This document shows, piece after piece, positions 1 to 11,150 of a stretch of 64,000 nt of DNA. The stretch comes from Atrina japonica (lineage: Eukaryota > Mollusca > Bivalvia > Pterioida > Pinnidae): positions 352,970-416,969 of the forward strand of contig BROG01000651.1 of NCBI GenBank assembly GCA_030159075.1, in the 5' to 3' direction. The position numbers and the translations under genes were made by a program. The notes below the pieces were generated by a model. It was not told where the DNA came from. It did no database searches and worked only from the letters and a program-made list of their open reading frames with translations. Numbering within the stretch: position 1 is the first letter of the stretch; every line of letters begins with the position of its first letter.

Positions 1-932
1 GTAGCTTACTGTAAAATGATATTACTAATGGTAAATTTAAATTCTTAGTATGCAGTGTTCTATTTTCATTGTCATTTCCAATAAAATTTGAGTATGGATG
101 GAAAACAGATTTTTACATGATTAAGTTTTTATAAATTAATAGGTAAGTAACATTTGACATGACGAGAGCGGTTGTATCAGTGCGGGTTGTATGACAGTAA
201 CAAAAGGTGGTTTGAAATTAAGATAATACACACACACACACACACACACAAAACGATTATTATCAATTATGAAATCTCAAATCGATTGTCTAGAATCAAC
301 TACCTTTCCGACTGATGATCGATTAAAAACCAATTACTGTGACAACACTAGTTTCGACATGACTTCATTTACTCCTTTTTGATGTTGATACACAAGAGAT
401 TACAAAGATTGAATAACAATTCCAAGGACAGGATTTTATAGTGGATATTAGCTGTGACACAGGACTCAAATTCAACACATGGCTGTATTAAGTGAAGTCG
501 GTATCTGATTCATTTTAATTAATTTACTGATTATCTACCGATTGAAGTTCTTGACACAGGTGAAACTACTGTCTAAATCCTAATTAGTTGATACAAAGTT
601 ACATTCCCTGTTAAAGTAGATCTGTAGTGCCACGGTACGTCAAGCGAATCCATATGCACATTTCCGTAAACATGAACAGGGGGTTCATTTTCATTTATGT
701 ATGTCAATCTCTCAGCATTTGGAATATTTTTACAGCAAAAATTCTACTTATATGAGAGTACCATACCACAAATCAATTTTACATCAATCTTTTTCCATTA
801 TTTGACATAAGACACCCAAGACAGGTCCATTTTCAGAGGGTTTTCTTTTTGCAGAAATTACAATGTTTTTACATGATTTTGCAAAATTTCCTAGAGAGTT
901 CAAAATCTCACAAACAACACTAGTTTAATCAC
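1..932. other. CBS intron downstream of the SGNTG exon
   Basis: AT-rich sequence without a recognisable exon on the minus strand. A short (CA)n microsatellite lies at about 229-250. The next CBS exon was looked for and not found. Confidence 0.5.
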
Positions 933-1067
933 CTGTATTTCCAGATGTTGGTTCAATGAGAACATCACCTGGTTTCAATATTCCTCTTTTCTCTGCATCC
1001 TCTACCATTCGTAAGCCGATTCTGTCCTTCACACTTCCTCCAGCATTGAAGAATTCGCATTTTGCCA
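933..1067 (-). CDS. CBS: CBS exon with PLP lysine and SGNTG loop
   Basis: The 135-base exon encodes [15 protein letters not shown], then a helix [10 protein letters not shown], then EPTSGNTG. The lysine of SVKDR is the Schiff-base residue known from the family, and SGNTG binds the PLP phosphate. The acceptor is TTTTTATCAAG. The proposed donor GTGATT is non-optimal but sits where the family sequence continues from NTG. Confidence 0.85.
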
Positions 1068-4000
1068 CTTGATAAAAATGAAGAAATAAAATCACTTTAC
1101 TATAGTGGTAATATTAATAATCAGAAAAACTGACTATAGCATGATAATTATAAATCATATGATAATGATTACTGTTAAGTTTAAAACGAGATAAAATGTA
1201 CAAGCAAAGACAATGACAATTGCCATCAATTGTTACTGATCTTAGGGCTGTCGTTGATAGACTCGATATCAATGTATCAATATACAAATTGATTCGATAC
1301 GATAATTGATACATTTTTAGTATCAATATATTTCATAATGCATTTCACAGTATGTACTTTCTATTACAATTTCCAAAATTTTCCATTTGTTTTACTTCAT
1401 ATTCTTGAACTATGTTATATTTTATTCTAATTGTTCAATTTGTTCAAATAAACAATGTTTTCCTTGCATCAGACAGTAAAATACACAGTAAAGCACTTAA
1501 ATATTATAATGAGTCTATATATTTTGAATGCATTATTCACAGAAGTACCATATTATTTCATTTATCAATATATTGATACTTTTTACTTATTGATATATCT
1601 ATATCTAATTTCTCATCAATGACAGCCCTAACTGATCTAGAATTTGAAGTTGAACCCTACACTCAAAAATTTTTCAGTTATATGGTGGTAGCCCATAGTT
1701 TTTAATGGTGGAGGAGGGAATCCAGTTACAGTGTACACAGGAAGAGACCATCGGCCTTCTGCCAGTAAACCAGCAAATCAGTTTAGGTTCCTGCAGGGCT
1801 TTAACCTGCATTGACAAGAAGAGACTCCATGATTCAAAATGCAATGCTCTAACCACTCACCCACTTTCTCCATGAACAATCTAATTACTTAAAAAAGCAT
1901 TGACAATAAGGTACTAAACTACTGTATTAGCAAACATTTTACAGACTAAGTTTATGGTAATATAGGAACTGCTAATTATGTTCTAAATATCTGACATCAT
2001 AATTAAACTGCAATATTTTTTTGCGAGAAAGGTGTTGTCCTACTGTCCTGAGATTGGATAGACTCTCAATGAATACATTTCCTGCATGTATTACACAAGG
2101 AGCTGCACTCACTTTCAAGGCATTGCAACTAGAAAAGTGCAAATTACAATGTAGATATTCATATGTATACAAAATAATTACAACATTCTATTGCAGACTT
2201 TGCAACAAAACAAATTAAAGATGATGATATCAAAGATGATGATATCAAAGATGATGATATCATTTTATTGTGTTACTGATTTTGCCACTAGACAAGTAAA
2301 ATATCAGTGACTAAAGCCCCTGTCACACACTGACGATTTAGCCAGTGTATGCCTACATATGAAAAATTTTGTTAATACGCTGGCATATGTCAGGTAAGTT
2401 GTATGTACGTTTTGCATAAGTTAACAACACACTGGCATATGCTAAGTTGAAGGATGGCAAGATTGTTGAAAACTTTTGCGCATGCACAAAACTTTTCAAT
2501 GTATGCCAGTGTATGAGCCATATGTTCAGAATACGCTGGAGTCAGTTTTAAGTATGTTGTAGGTACATTATACAATCGTTAACACACGTTCGTACATATT
2601 ACTTGTAAATGTCCATCATATCCAAAAATTACAGCGACAGTTTGACGTATGCCAATGTTTCATGAATTTTTGATAAATTTTTCATAGGTCAGCATAAGTT
2701 CGACAAATTGTTAATGAGTGACAGGGCTACAGTGAAAGTCTGACGTATGCCATCAATTTATGAATTTTTCATATGTGGGCATACACTGGCTAAATCGTCA
2801 ATGTGTGACAGGGTCTTTAGATAGGTATTGAAATGCTGTCTGGCAATATGAAAAATCAGGAAATACATGTAGAGGTATCCAGGTAAATAATTTATCAATT
2901 CTTATAAAATGTACAAATAAAGCTAACATGGATAAATATACTAAAATGTAAGAAACATTCAATAATACAGTGTAATTAAGCTTGTAATCAAGTAATGACA
3001 TTGACACAGATGAGCTTAAACACAGTACTGACGACATGTACACTGAAACTTGTATATAACGACCTCCTTAGGGACACAACAAAACCAGTCTTTATAGGAA
3101 GGTGGTCCTTATAAAGAACTTGATTTGTACGCAAATGGTACTACTGGGGTCAGCAACAAATGGTCTTTATACACATGTACTTGCTAAAGCAGGTTTTACT
3201 GTAGATTTAAAATACAACTTACAAAGTTCACATTTGATGTTCTCTTTTTCTGTAATACGATTGATTTTAACCAATGGTGTATTCCCAATGTTCTGTAGAA
3301 TGTTTGTCATTATTTTTGGCTTTGGTTTCCTGTGAAATATCATAATATTGTGGTAGAGTCGAGCTTTCTCAAGTTTCATAATATTGTTAGCTTTAGTTCA
3401 TATGCACTGGTACTACATTGTTTACTTCGTATTTCGCTGACATTTCAAAAAAGTCGTAACATATTTTAGTGAACTGATATTAAGGTTAACTTTATCCAAT
3501 CAGATTATAGCTTATTTATTTATGTTCGGCATGGTTATCACGTGGACTTTGGATATAAAAACACTGTCTCGCTATTTACGGGAGAGAACAAGTTGAGCTT
3601 TCTCAACTAACCAGTCAGCAGCTTCTTAGGTCAGACTACCTCTGACTATTTCAGTTTGTATATGTTTATTCGAATTCTAAATTGGACAAGTTTACAAATA
3701 GGATAAATTACTAGTATATAGGGGCCTACATATATCTGCCACATTCCCAAATTTGTCATCTGTATTGTTTTCTTGTTATTCGGTATTACCGGAAAAACTT
3801 ACACTTGTTAATAAAATTTATAAAGTTTAATTTACTCTTCGTTTTAATTTGATATCGTTTTACAGGCACTCGGCCCTCCTACAATATATTTCAAAAATTC
3901 AATGGTGTATTTGTTACAAGCAATGATAGTCATTTTTAAATCTGAAATTAACTGCCAAAATTCAGTCGTTTCCCCTTGCAAAATTTGTGCAAAAATTCCT

Positions 4001-4667
4001 AAAAAATTCCCAGTTTATCCATCATGCAATTTTGTCATAGTAAATTGCAGAAATCTGAACATCCAGACTATCGACAAAACCTTTATTTCAGCGTTTATTT
4101 TTTGCTGCATCAAAAATGGACCATGAAAGAAAACTTGGAAAATTTTGTTGCTGAACTTTGTGTTCAAGATTTGCAAGGACATTTAAGAAACACTTGCCAA
4201 TAGAGAACTTGAATAAGTTAACTAAAATTTATAGATGACAAAGAAAAAGAAAATTAGTTACGTCATGAATGATGATGATTTTGCGGCAATAAAAAAATTC
4301 CCAATTACGTCATTTTTTCACTTTTTTTCCCAAATAGAAAAGTATCAAGTAGCTTTGAAAATTTGTATGAAAATCGATGAATGCATTATGCAGGGCAGTA
4401 TCTTGACAAATTTGTTTCCAAACATGAACTTTATTAAAAATTTTCAAATAATGAAATTACATTCACAGATCTTTTCACATACATTTAGACTTTTGTATAT
4501 TAAAAAGAGTTTCTGCAACATACACTGCTCTATGAATGTGCGGCGATTCATCCATTGACTTGGCTTCATAATAGGTACACTTGCTGGGCAAGTCTGGTCG
4601 TTTCCAAGCCCGAAATGGACTATCAGACACTGGACAGGTATTCTGTGACATTCTGTACTGTAAGCTT
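933..4667 (-). CDS. CBS: Cystathionine beta-synthase, N-terminal three coding exons (partial gene)
   Basis: CBS condenses homocysteine and serine to cystathionine, the PLP-dependent first step of cytosolic transsulfuration; it also makes H2S. Three minus-strand exons join in phase: 4667-4524 (ATG at 4651), 3329-3223 and 1067-933, giving 123 codons plus one base. The product shows the CBS heme domain: PSKC (Cys25) and SPH (His38), spaced 13 residues apart as in the human heme ligands. It then has [14 protein letters not shown], the [15 protein letters not shown] block with the PLP lysine (Lys92) and the EPTSGNTG phosphate-binding loop. All three acceptors end in AG. Donors are GTATGT, GTAAGT and GTGATT; the last is the weakest and needs cDNA support. 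The remaining catalytic core and the C-terminal Bateman module lie left of the window. Not seen: any frame break. Confidence 0.9.
1243..1630. mobile_element. hAT-type MITE with 8-bp target duplication
   Basis: The element begins TAGGGCTGTCGTTGAT and ends with the inverted ATCAATGACAGCCCTA (one mismatch), a hAT-like terminal inverted repeat. It is flanked by a perfect 8-bp duplication, ACTGATCT, at 1235-1242 and 1631-1638. The 388-bp interior is AT-rich with repeated TATCAATATATTGATA-type words and no coding potential. It lies in the CBS intron between the second and third coding exons. Confidence 0.85.
1672..1862 (-). mobile_element. tRNA-derived SINE, family 2
   Basis: Read on the minus strand it opens GTGAGTGGTTAGAGCATTGC, an A-box-like pol III motif, and ends with ACCACCATATAACTGA. 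A second copy with the same orientation and end (CCGCCACCATATAACTCAG) lies at 24120-24320. The copies are diverged but align along their length. Confidence 0.6.
2219..2262 (+). repeat. 14-bp tandem repeat, three copies
   Basis: The unit AGATGATGATATCA occurs three times in a row just before the MITE at 2311. Confidence 0.8.
2311..2820. mobile_element. MITE with long terminal inverted repeats, possible TA target
   Basis: The left end CTAAAGCCCCTGTCACACAC and the reversed right end CTAAAGACCCTGTCACACAT open inverted arms of about 57 bp, which also share GACGATTTAGCCAGTGTATG. Both ends carry TA at the same place, consistent with a TA target (Tc1/mariner-like). Internal copies of the CTGACGTATGCC and GTGACAGGG words suggest subterminal repeats. 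No transposase frame is present. It lies in the CBS intron. Confidence 0.75.
3050..3190 (+). repeat. Dispersed GGGACACAACAAAACCAGTC-type repeat
   Basis: This block of ACGACCTCCTTAGGGACACA and GGTGGTCCTTATA is related on the opposite strand to 35703-35885 (CCCTATGGGGACTGGTTTTG). It is more loosely related to 22890-23075. It is a dispersed repeat, not an exon; it abuts the CBS exon at 3223-3329 but is not part of it. Confidence 0.5.
3223..3329 (-). CDS. CBS: CBS exon, start of the PLP fold
   Basis: The 107-base exon lies between the acceptor ATATTTCACAG and the donor GTAAGT. It encodes [20 protein letters not shown] and continues to KCEL, matching the linker from the heme domain into the type II PLP fold. 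The open frame runs further upstream to 3379 but crosses the acceptor, so that extension is treated as intron. Confidence 0.85.
3450..3866 (+). mobile_element. Possible solo LTR-like segment
   Basis: The segment has a TATA-like GGATATAAAAAC near 3550, a polyadenylation-like GTTAATAAAATTT near 3808 and a promoter-to-polyA layout typical of an LTR. It is followed by GGCACTCGGCC, which could be a primer-binding-site remnant. No second LTR, target duplication or gag/pol frame was seen, so this is a weak call. Confidence 0.25.
4524..4667 (-). CDS. CBS: CBS exon with start codon and heme-binding domain
   Basis: On the minus strand the acceptor TTTTATTTCAG is followed by 16 bases of 5'UTR and the ATG at 4651-4649. 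The 42 complete codons carry the [10 protein letters not shown] and DESPH signatures of the CBS heme domain. The exon ends in phase 2 at the donor GTATGT. The two left-over bases plus the first base of the next exon form a Val codon, keeping the frame into the [10 protein letters not shown] segment. This start was chosen because it is the first ATG after the acceptor and leaves an N-terminus of plausible length. No stop separates it from the acceptor, so a longer N-terminus is possible. Confidence 0.85.
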
Positions 4668-6044
4668 CTGAAATAAAACATAAAAACAGGCATTCTTATA
4701 CAGTGACATTCCTATGCTTAAATTTTGGGTCCAGGGTCTGAAAAATTTGGAAAATATATATTTGCACTAAAATAGAAAACTCAGTTTGAAATATCTGTTT
4801 GAAAATACTTTAACATATATTCTTTATTTTGAAATTCAAAATCGGGAACTTAAATATTATTTTTGGAAAATACAAGCCAATTTTGCATTTGGAATGGGCC
4901 CTGTAACTGGACCCCAGAAATGGTCTAGGAAAATCCCTGTTATACATGTGTACCGTAATATACATATATTCTCTTGATTTCAAAGTTAAATAAAAGGCCT
5001 GAATGGCCACAATACTCAGCCTGAATAGCATTGATCACTTGCAGTCTAGAAAAATTTGTCATCTAATAAAACTAGCAGGACTTATATCTGTAGCTGATTA
5101 ACTAGTTTTACAAAGTATAGAAGCCACAACGCATAGATCATGCCAACAGTCGTAGTAGTTCTACAACTTTGTTTTAGTGTATCCAGCCATTCCGTGATAC
5201 AAACAGGTAAACTCAAAATTGCTACACACGTCAAGTGTCACATCTGATTATACCCTAATTGACATCAATGGAATTTAATTAATTCTTGAAAATTTTATGA
5301 AATTTAGAACTCACAAAAATTCTCCACATGCATATGTCAACAACATCGAGCCAATTATATTTGAGAGCATGGATAATTAAGCCAAATTGTTTTTCTAAAG
5401 GGATATATTTGGCCTAAACATTGAAGGGGAAAGTTGCAATTTGTTAGCAGCCACCAGCAGGAATGTCAATATATGAAATTTGTTAGCAGCCACCAGCAGG
5501 AATGTCAATATATAGGACTTAGAATTTGAATGACGCAGGTTTTATACTATGAGTAAACATTTATTTGGTAAGCCTACAGGCTACATACAGATCTAGATCT
5601 ATGTAAATATGGTATATATTTATTAGATGTATGTAAATGTCATTCAAAATACAAATTTAAATAATATAGAATATTCAAATAAACATATTTATTGATGTGG
5701 AATAAGTCAATTTCGACAGATGTTCGTCCGTTCAGCATGTAAATACAGGATACAGAAATCGGAATGTAAGCCTAGGTATATGATTACATGGAAAAGGTGG
5801 ATGTAGTTTGCAATACACTTAAAATTAAATCATGACATGAGTTAGATCTATGCAGGACTGTCGTAAATAATATATAAAAAAAAATGTCTTCAAGTGAAAC
5901 TCCGACGTTGATGCATATTTTCAATGGCATAAGATCTAGTTATGACAGTTAACATTTTTAGGCATTCGTAAAAACACGTAAAATAGTTTATCAAATTCTT
6001 GCAGTATTTTAAATAGATCTATTTTAATTCATAACTTAGCTTAC

Positions 6045-6112
6045 CTCGGGACACGTTAGTGTATGTCAAGGCAATCAAACAGAAAGACCAAACCTCCACA
6101 ACGAACGTTTTT
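6045..6112 (-). promoter_or_regulatory. Possible CBS 5'UTR exon / promoter-proximal end
   Basis: The CBS start-codon exon begins with an acceptor and only 16 bases of leader, so an upstream non-coding exon is expected. A good minus-strand donor, GAG|GTAAGC, lies at 6045/6044. The upstream limit is a guess. RNA evidence is not available here. Confidence 0.3.
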
Positions 6113-6619
6113 TATTGGTTATATTAAGCATATTCCATTTCTTATATGCAGGTAAATAGATTAGTATAACAGTATTCTAGGTGCATTTTGTGAAATAAAT
6201 AGCATCAGATTTTGCACAATTATGGCGAAAATATTATAATGTTTAGAACACAAAATTGCGAAATAATGAATAGATTTGTCATATTTCAAAATGAGTTAAT
6301 GTATAAAAAAAATTTTTACCCCATGTCATGGCATCTTCCATTCAAAATTCAAGCATTTTCCATACCCAGAATTTTATCGACTCATCGTTGCGGGTCACAC
6401 TAATTACCGAATGGAAGAGAAATGTCATTATTGTTATTTAAAGTAAAGTCATAAATTATTCAAAATAACATAAAATAAATAAAAATAAAAATTATTACTT
6501 TAAGTAATAAATTTGGGATAATTAAACGTCACGGCGAGATAATAAGAGACAGGAAGCGACGGAAAATAGACGAGTCGTCAGATATGGAACTGAATGATGG
6601 CCTTAACCGCACCGAACTT

Positions 6620-7130
6620 ACAGGTTTTCATGGAATATTTGCGACGGTGAGCCATGCCGACAGGGGAAGCTGACATCTCCGGTCACCTGGTCCCATCCCA
6701 TTTGTGATTCACAACTGTTCTTCGTGTTGAGACCATTGTTATCTATCTAATTCGTCGTATTCTAATGTACTTGGAGTTTCGAATATCCTTTGGTACATCT
6801 TCATCATACTTTGAACGGCCTACTTTGAAAAGTAAAAGCACTATATGATGCATGTGGGGTTGCTTTCCGTGTCGGCTCATTTAATCATGCGTAAGAATAA
6901 TTAATGCATAATTAAGAAAAAGACCACGAGTATGCATGAACAAACAGTATTACCTTTGAATTAATTAATACATAATTAATTAAAATATAAAGGACCAAAA
7001 ATTCGCCGTAAGCATTTAAAATGTGATGAGGTAAACTTAACCGAAGTAGTTTGTGAATTTTTTTTTATCCAGGTACGATCAAAAGGATAACTTTGCATAA
7101 ACAGATACTGTAATACCATCATTACTACGT
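6620..7130 (+). repeat. About 480-bp repeat unit, copy 1 (forward)
   Basis: The unit opens with a GC-richer block (TTTGCGACGGTGAGCCATGC, GACAGGGGAAGCTGACATCT) that resembles the 3' tail of the Penelope-like family in this window. It continues into an AT-rich half with AAAATGTGATGAGGT and AACCGAAGTAGTT. Copy 2 is at 9000-9460 in the same orientation, and inverted copies of the second half lie at 12480-12905. Confidence 0.65.
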
Positions 7131-7367
7131 ACACCCCATAGGCGTAGGAACCGGGGGGGACCCCTTCCCAACACTTTTTTCACATACAATTTTTTTTATA
7201 TTATCATTATGTCTGGAATCCCGAAAAAAGCCTTCCCAGAGCTTTTAAATGAGGGCCTACCAAAATTCTTGCGCCTCGCTACGCTTGGCGAAAACATTTA
7301 TAATACTCTTCCTTCCCTCTAACTCGAAATCCTGGATCCACCCTTGATTTGTCTCTATATAGATTTG

Positions 7368-7622
7368 ATAAATTTGGTTTGGCTCAGTCGGTAGCGTGGT
7401 CGACTCTTGATCGTAAGGTCTTGAGTTCGAGTCCAGCCGGCGGCAGGTTGGTTTCCTGTCCTTCGGATGAGACAGTTAAAACCGAGGTCCCGTGTCACAG
7501 TAGGTGTCCTTCACTGCTCAATGGCCGTAAGTGCCGTGCATAGGCCAAAATTTGAATGTGGTGACGTCTCTATATGAGTGAAAAGTTCTTGAGTAGGACA
7601 TTATACAAAAACAAACAAACAA
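7368..7622 (+). mobile_element. tRNA-derived SINE, family 1
   Basis: The tRNA-like head has an A box (TGGCTCAGTCGGTAGCG) and a B box (GAGTTCGAGTCC). The body contains CCGAGGTCCCGTGTCACAGT, and the tail has ATATGAGTGAAAAGTTCTTG and an ACAAACAAAC-rich end. The same family occurs at 17190, 28355 and 63203. Sequence after the B box departs from a tRNA, so this is a SINE and not a tRNA gene. Confidence 0.85.
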
Positions 7623-8999
7623 AACAAGCATATCGGTAAAGATATTTACGTTTGCGTTTTCTCAGCATGTAAGAATATAAATCTATTTGTAAACAGCAAA
7701 ATTTGATTGGATCAAAAGGTATAGGATTTTCCCTTGTGTTATTGCCGTTTATTCATTTTCAATTTACCAAAATTGGAAATGAATAAAGACATTATTATCA
7801 GCTAAAGATCTAAAAATATAATTATCACTGATATCCATCCAATTCCTTACACATAATGAACGCACCATTTGCCCATGTACGGCGTCTTGTCCCCCACCCT
7901 TGATAAGTCTGTCAATTTAATGCAAATACTTGGCTGGAACAAAAATGAGTCGCAATGTGATAATTAACTCTCTGGGCTTTTAAGATTTAACCTTTCTGAG
8001 AAACATACCCAGCTGGCCCACGAGCAAATAATGATTTTGTGTCTGGAATCTAGAGAATACCACATCTGGCTTCCGAATTAATCAATCAACGGAGTATTTT
8101 TAAAGCAGTCAAAATTAAATGTCTGAAGGATACTAGAACAAAATTCTTGCCCGAATTTAAGTAACTTTTTGCTGATCCAACTTTCTTTTGAGAAGGGTAA
8201 CCAATATGATTTGATAGCAGATCAGGCCTACTAGGCGTATTTTTGCGTCCGGACTTGGAAAATGCTCTTCTACGGGCTTCCAAATTTAAAAAAGTTATTT
8301 TTTTTATTAGATGCGTAAAACACGACCCCCTAATGAAGTATTAACACTTGAAATTTTGCGTAGTGAGCAGGGATAGCATGATCCTTAAGTTGATAAAATA
8401 ACTGTTAACCTTTAATTGTTCTATAAATAATCAGAAAATTAAAACAAAATCCCCAAATTTTCGCGCCTAGCTCCGCTCGGCGAATATGATTAACACTTTA
8501 AATTTTGCGTATTGATCAGGAATAGTGTGCCCATAAAGTTGATAAAATAGGTGTAAAACCTTTAATTTTTCTACAAAAAGTCAGAAAATTAAAAAAAAAA
8601 AATCCCCAAATTTTCACGCCGAGCGGAGCGAGGCGAATCAATTTTAAGTATACACCCATTCAAACTTTAAATCCTCAGTCTGCTTTTGATGATGTAGCCT
8701 ATGTATTGCATCACAAGAAGTATTATTTTATGTCACCGGCCTCAAAAACACCCACCTTTAAAAAAATTCTAAAGCCGCCATTGTTGTATATATTTATTGC
8801 ATAATGAAAAATCACGTGATAACAATTTTTTACCGGAAAAAAACATTTTCATGAAAAAAAAATTGCCCCCGCACTTTTGGTTTGCTTCCTTCTGGAGCAC
8901 GGCCACAGACAGGGACCCCCTTTCACCAAACGTACATTTCACCGAACTTGACCTTATCACCAAACTTGACCTTTTCACCGAATTTGACTAGAAAGGTTT
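7623..8999. repeat. Non-coding DNA with a 145-bp tandem duplication
   Basis: Two units at about 8345-8490 and 8491-8638 share AAATTTTGCGTA, AAGTTGATAAAATA and TCAGAAAATTAAAA, and each ends in a short GC-rich palindrome (CGCCTAGCTCCGCTCGGCG in the first). The rest shows no gene. Confidence 0.6.
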
Positions 9000-9460
9000 C
9001 AATGGAACGTTTGCGACGGGTGTGGCATGCCAGCAGAAAACACTGACTCCCTCCGGACACCTGGTCTTATCCCGTTTGGGATTCGCAATTGTTCCTCATG
9101 TTGAGACCATTTACACATCTTATTCGTCGCGTTATAATGGACTCGAGTTTTGATTATCGATGGGTACTTCTACAATATTACTTCCTTCGCCACTGCACCC
9201 TATCGATAAGAAAATTGCACAACATCAAGACATCAGATAATGCAGAAGTAAGAAATAGACAATGAATATGCATGAACTATCAGTGTTTCTTTGAATTAAG
9301 TAATACATACTTAATTATGAAATAAAGGGCAAAAAATGCGTCGTAATCATATAAAATGTGATGAGGTCACATAACCGAAGTAGTTAGTGAACAAAAAATT
9401 TGTTTAGCGACCAAAGTGACAACGTTGCATAAAAATGTTGAAATACCATCATAATCTGTT
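9000..9460 (+). repeat. About 480-bp repeat unit, copy 2 (forward)
   Basis: This copy repeats the GTTTGCGACGGG / TGTTGAGACCATT block and the AATGTGATGAGGT / AACCGAAGTAGTTAG half of copy 1. Its middle, CCCTATCGATAAGAAAATTG and onward, matches 12515-12762 in reverse orientation over roughly 250 bp. Confidence 0.65.
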
Positions 9461-9879
9461 TAAAATATTAAGATTTGTAAAATTCATCTTGTTTGATAAC
9501 CCATTGCACATTTTGTATTAAAAGTCTCCTAAACGAGACGACTGTGATTCTACATTTTCGTTGGGATCATTGTTTTGTACAAAATTTGATAACATATTTG
9601 AATAAATATCACACCACATTTTTTGCTGCTTGTTTCCCTCTATGAATTCCGGTACATACCAAACATGATAACATGTTATTTTGTTTGATGTTGTACGATC
9701 ACATTACATCTTATCACTACAACTCTTGCAGCGACTTGATATAGAATAAGTATACAGTTATGATTTTAACGATAAAAAAAGCAAAGCAACATGCATAAAA
9801 AACATAACTGAGATTAATTAAATTTAAAGACTTTATACACGTTATGTTACCTTTTAATTGTAAAGATATTTTCTCGTCA

Positions 9880-11150
9880 TAAACGAAACGAGACACTTAA
9901 TTATTTATCTCGTAATATGAGATAATGATGTCGTAATACGATCACATTACATGTAATATTGATATGATCACATGGAATCGAAATAACGAGAAAATTTCTC
10001 GTAAATACATGTAATGATATTACTACAAGGAATGACAGAGTATTAATGTAAATCGTAATGACTGAGTATATTTGCATCTTATTAGCCGGAAACTATATAT
10101 TACGAAAGCCGATTAGTATCAAATTATCTCATAATTACGAGATATATTATACTCGTTATTACGACAAAAGATCTCGTAAATTATGTCGTTATTACGAGAA
10201 AATATCTCGTAATTACGAGATAATTATGTCGTAATAACGAGAAAAGATCTCGTAATTACGAGATACTTATGTCGTTATTACAAGAAAATATCTCGTAATT
10301 ATGAGATAATTATGTCGTAATAAACCTATGGAGAAAGATCTCATAATCTTCGAATCCCTTTATGTCGTGTTATGTCGGGGGCAACACGACAGACTAGAAA
10401 AATTAATATTCAGTGTTTTTATTACGAGATAGTTTTCTCGTAATTACGAGTTAGTTCTGTGGATCAAGGAAATGTTATTTATTAGATGATTCGGTATGCA
10501 AATAATTTCTCTAACATATTTTCTTGGTCCGGCCGGAGGCGCTTTTTGATGCGTTCAATGTAAAAATGGCCGGATCCAAAAAAGTACGGATTTCGTAAGA
10601 ACACTTTAAAAAAATGGTCGCTATTTAGGTCACGCGCAAATTCCCGATGTATAAATTTTTTCCATTATGTATTTCGTTTTAAAAAATTATCAAAATGATG
10701 AAAAATATTACACATAGAGGGCGAAGGAATCACAGTTAAAATTCCGTCGTGTTGCCCCCTGCAAACAAAGGGACAATAAGTTTTTTTCGAAAATTTCGGA
10801 GTTATTAAATAAAATATTATTATGATTCTTCTTATACTTAAATATCTATATATATATTATCATGAATAAAGATCTTTTCTCGTAATAACGCATAGATAAC
10901 TATCTCGTAATTACGTGAGATCGATGTACAAACGAGTTGTTCATCTCGTAATTACTAGAGATAAGTAACTTCGTAATGCACTTTAAAAGTTCGAGCATTT
11001 AATTTTGTTTCTGTCACGCGCAAATTAAGAGAAAAGATCTCGTTATTACGAGATAACTAACTCGTAATTACGAGATAATTATGTCCTCTATTATGAGAAA
11101 AGATCTCGTTGTTACGAGTTAATTATCTCGTTATTACGAGATAATTTTAT
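9880..11150. repeat. Field of TCTCGTAATTACGAGA palindromes
   Basis: Perfect or near-perfect copies of the self-complementary word TCTCGTAATTACGAGA and the variant ATCTCGTTATTACGAGAT recur throughout, often in phase with TTATGTCGTAATAACGAG. They are densest at 10130-10330 and 11030-11150. Spacing is irregular and there is no cas gene, so this is not a CRISPR array. Patches of ordinary AT-rich DNA interrupt it. Confidence 0.8.

Larger units (their letters stand above)
3867..6615. other. CBS 5' introns and upstream DNA
   Basis: Apart from the coding exon at 4524-4667 and the possible UTR exon, this holds AT-rich non-coding sequence. A 37-bp direct duplication sits at 5438-5513 (shared core GTTAGCAGCCACCAGCAGG). 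No other gene is supported. Confidence 0.5.

Noticed and set aside
4235..4558. 107-codon plus-strand frame
   Set aside because: It overlaps the CBS start-codon exon on the other strand and lies in intron; no family resemblance.
7372..7445. tRNA gene
   Set aside because: A and B boxes are present, but the sequence does not fold as a full tRNA end and continues into a SINE body and tail shared by three other loci.
9880..11150. CRISPR array
   Set aside because: The repeats are short palindromes at irregular distances with no cas genes, in a eukaryotic genome.
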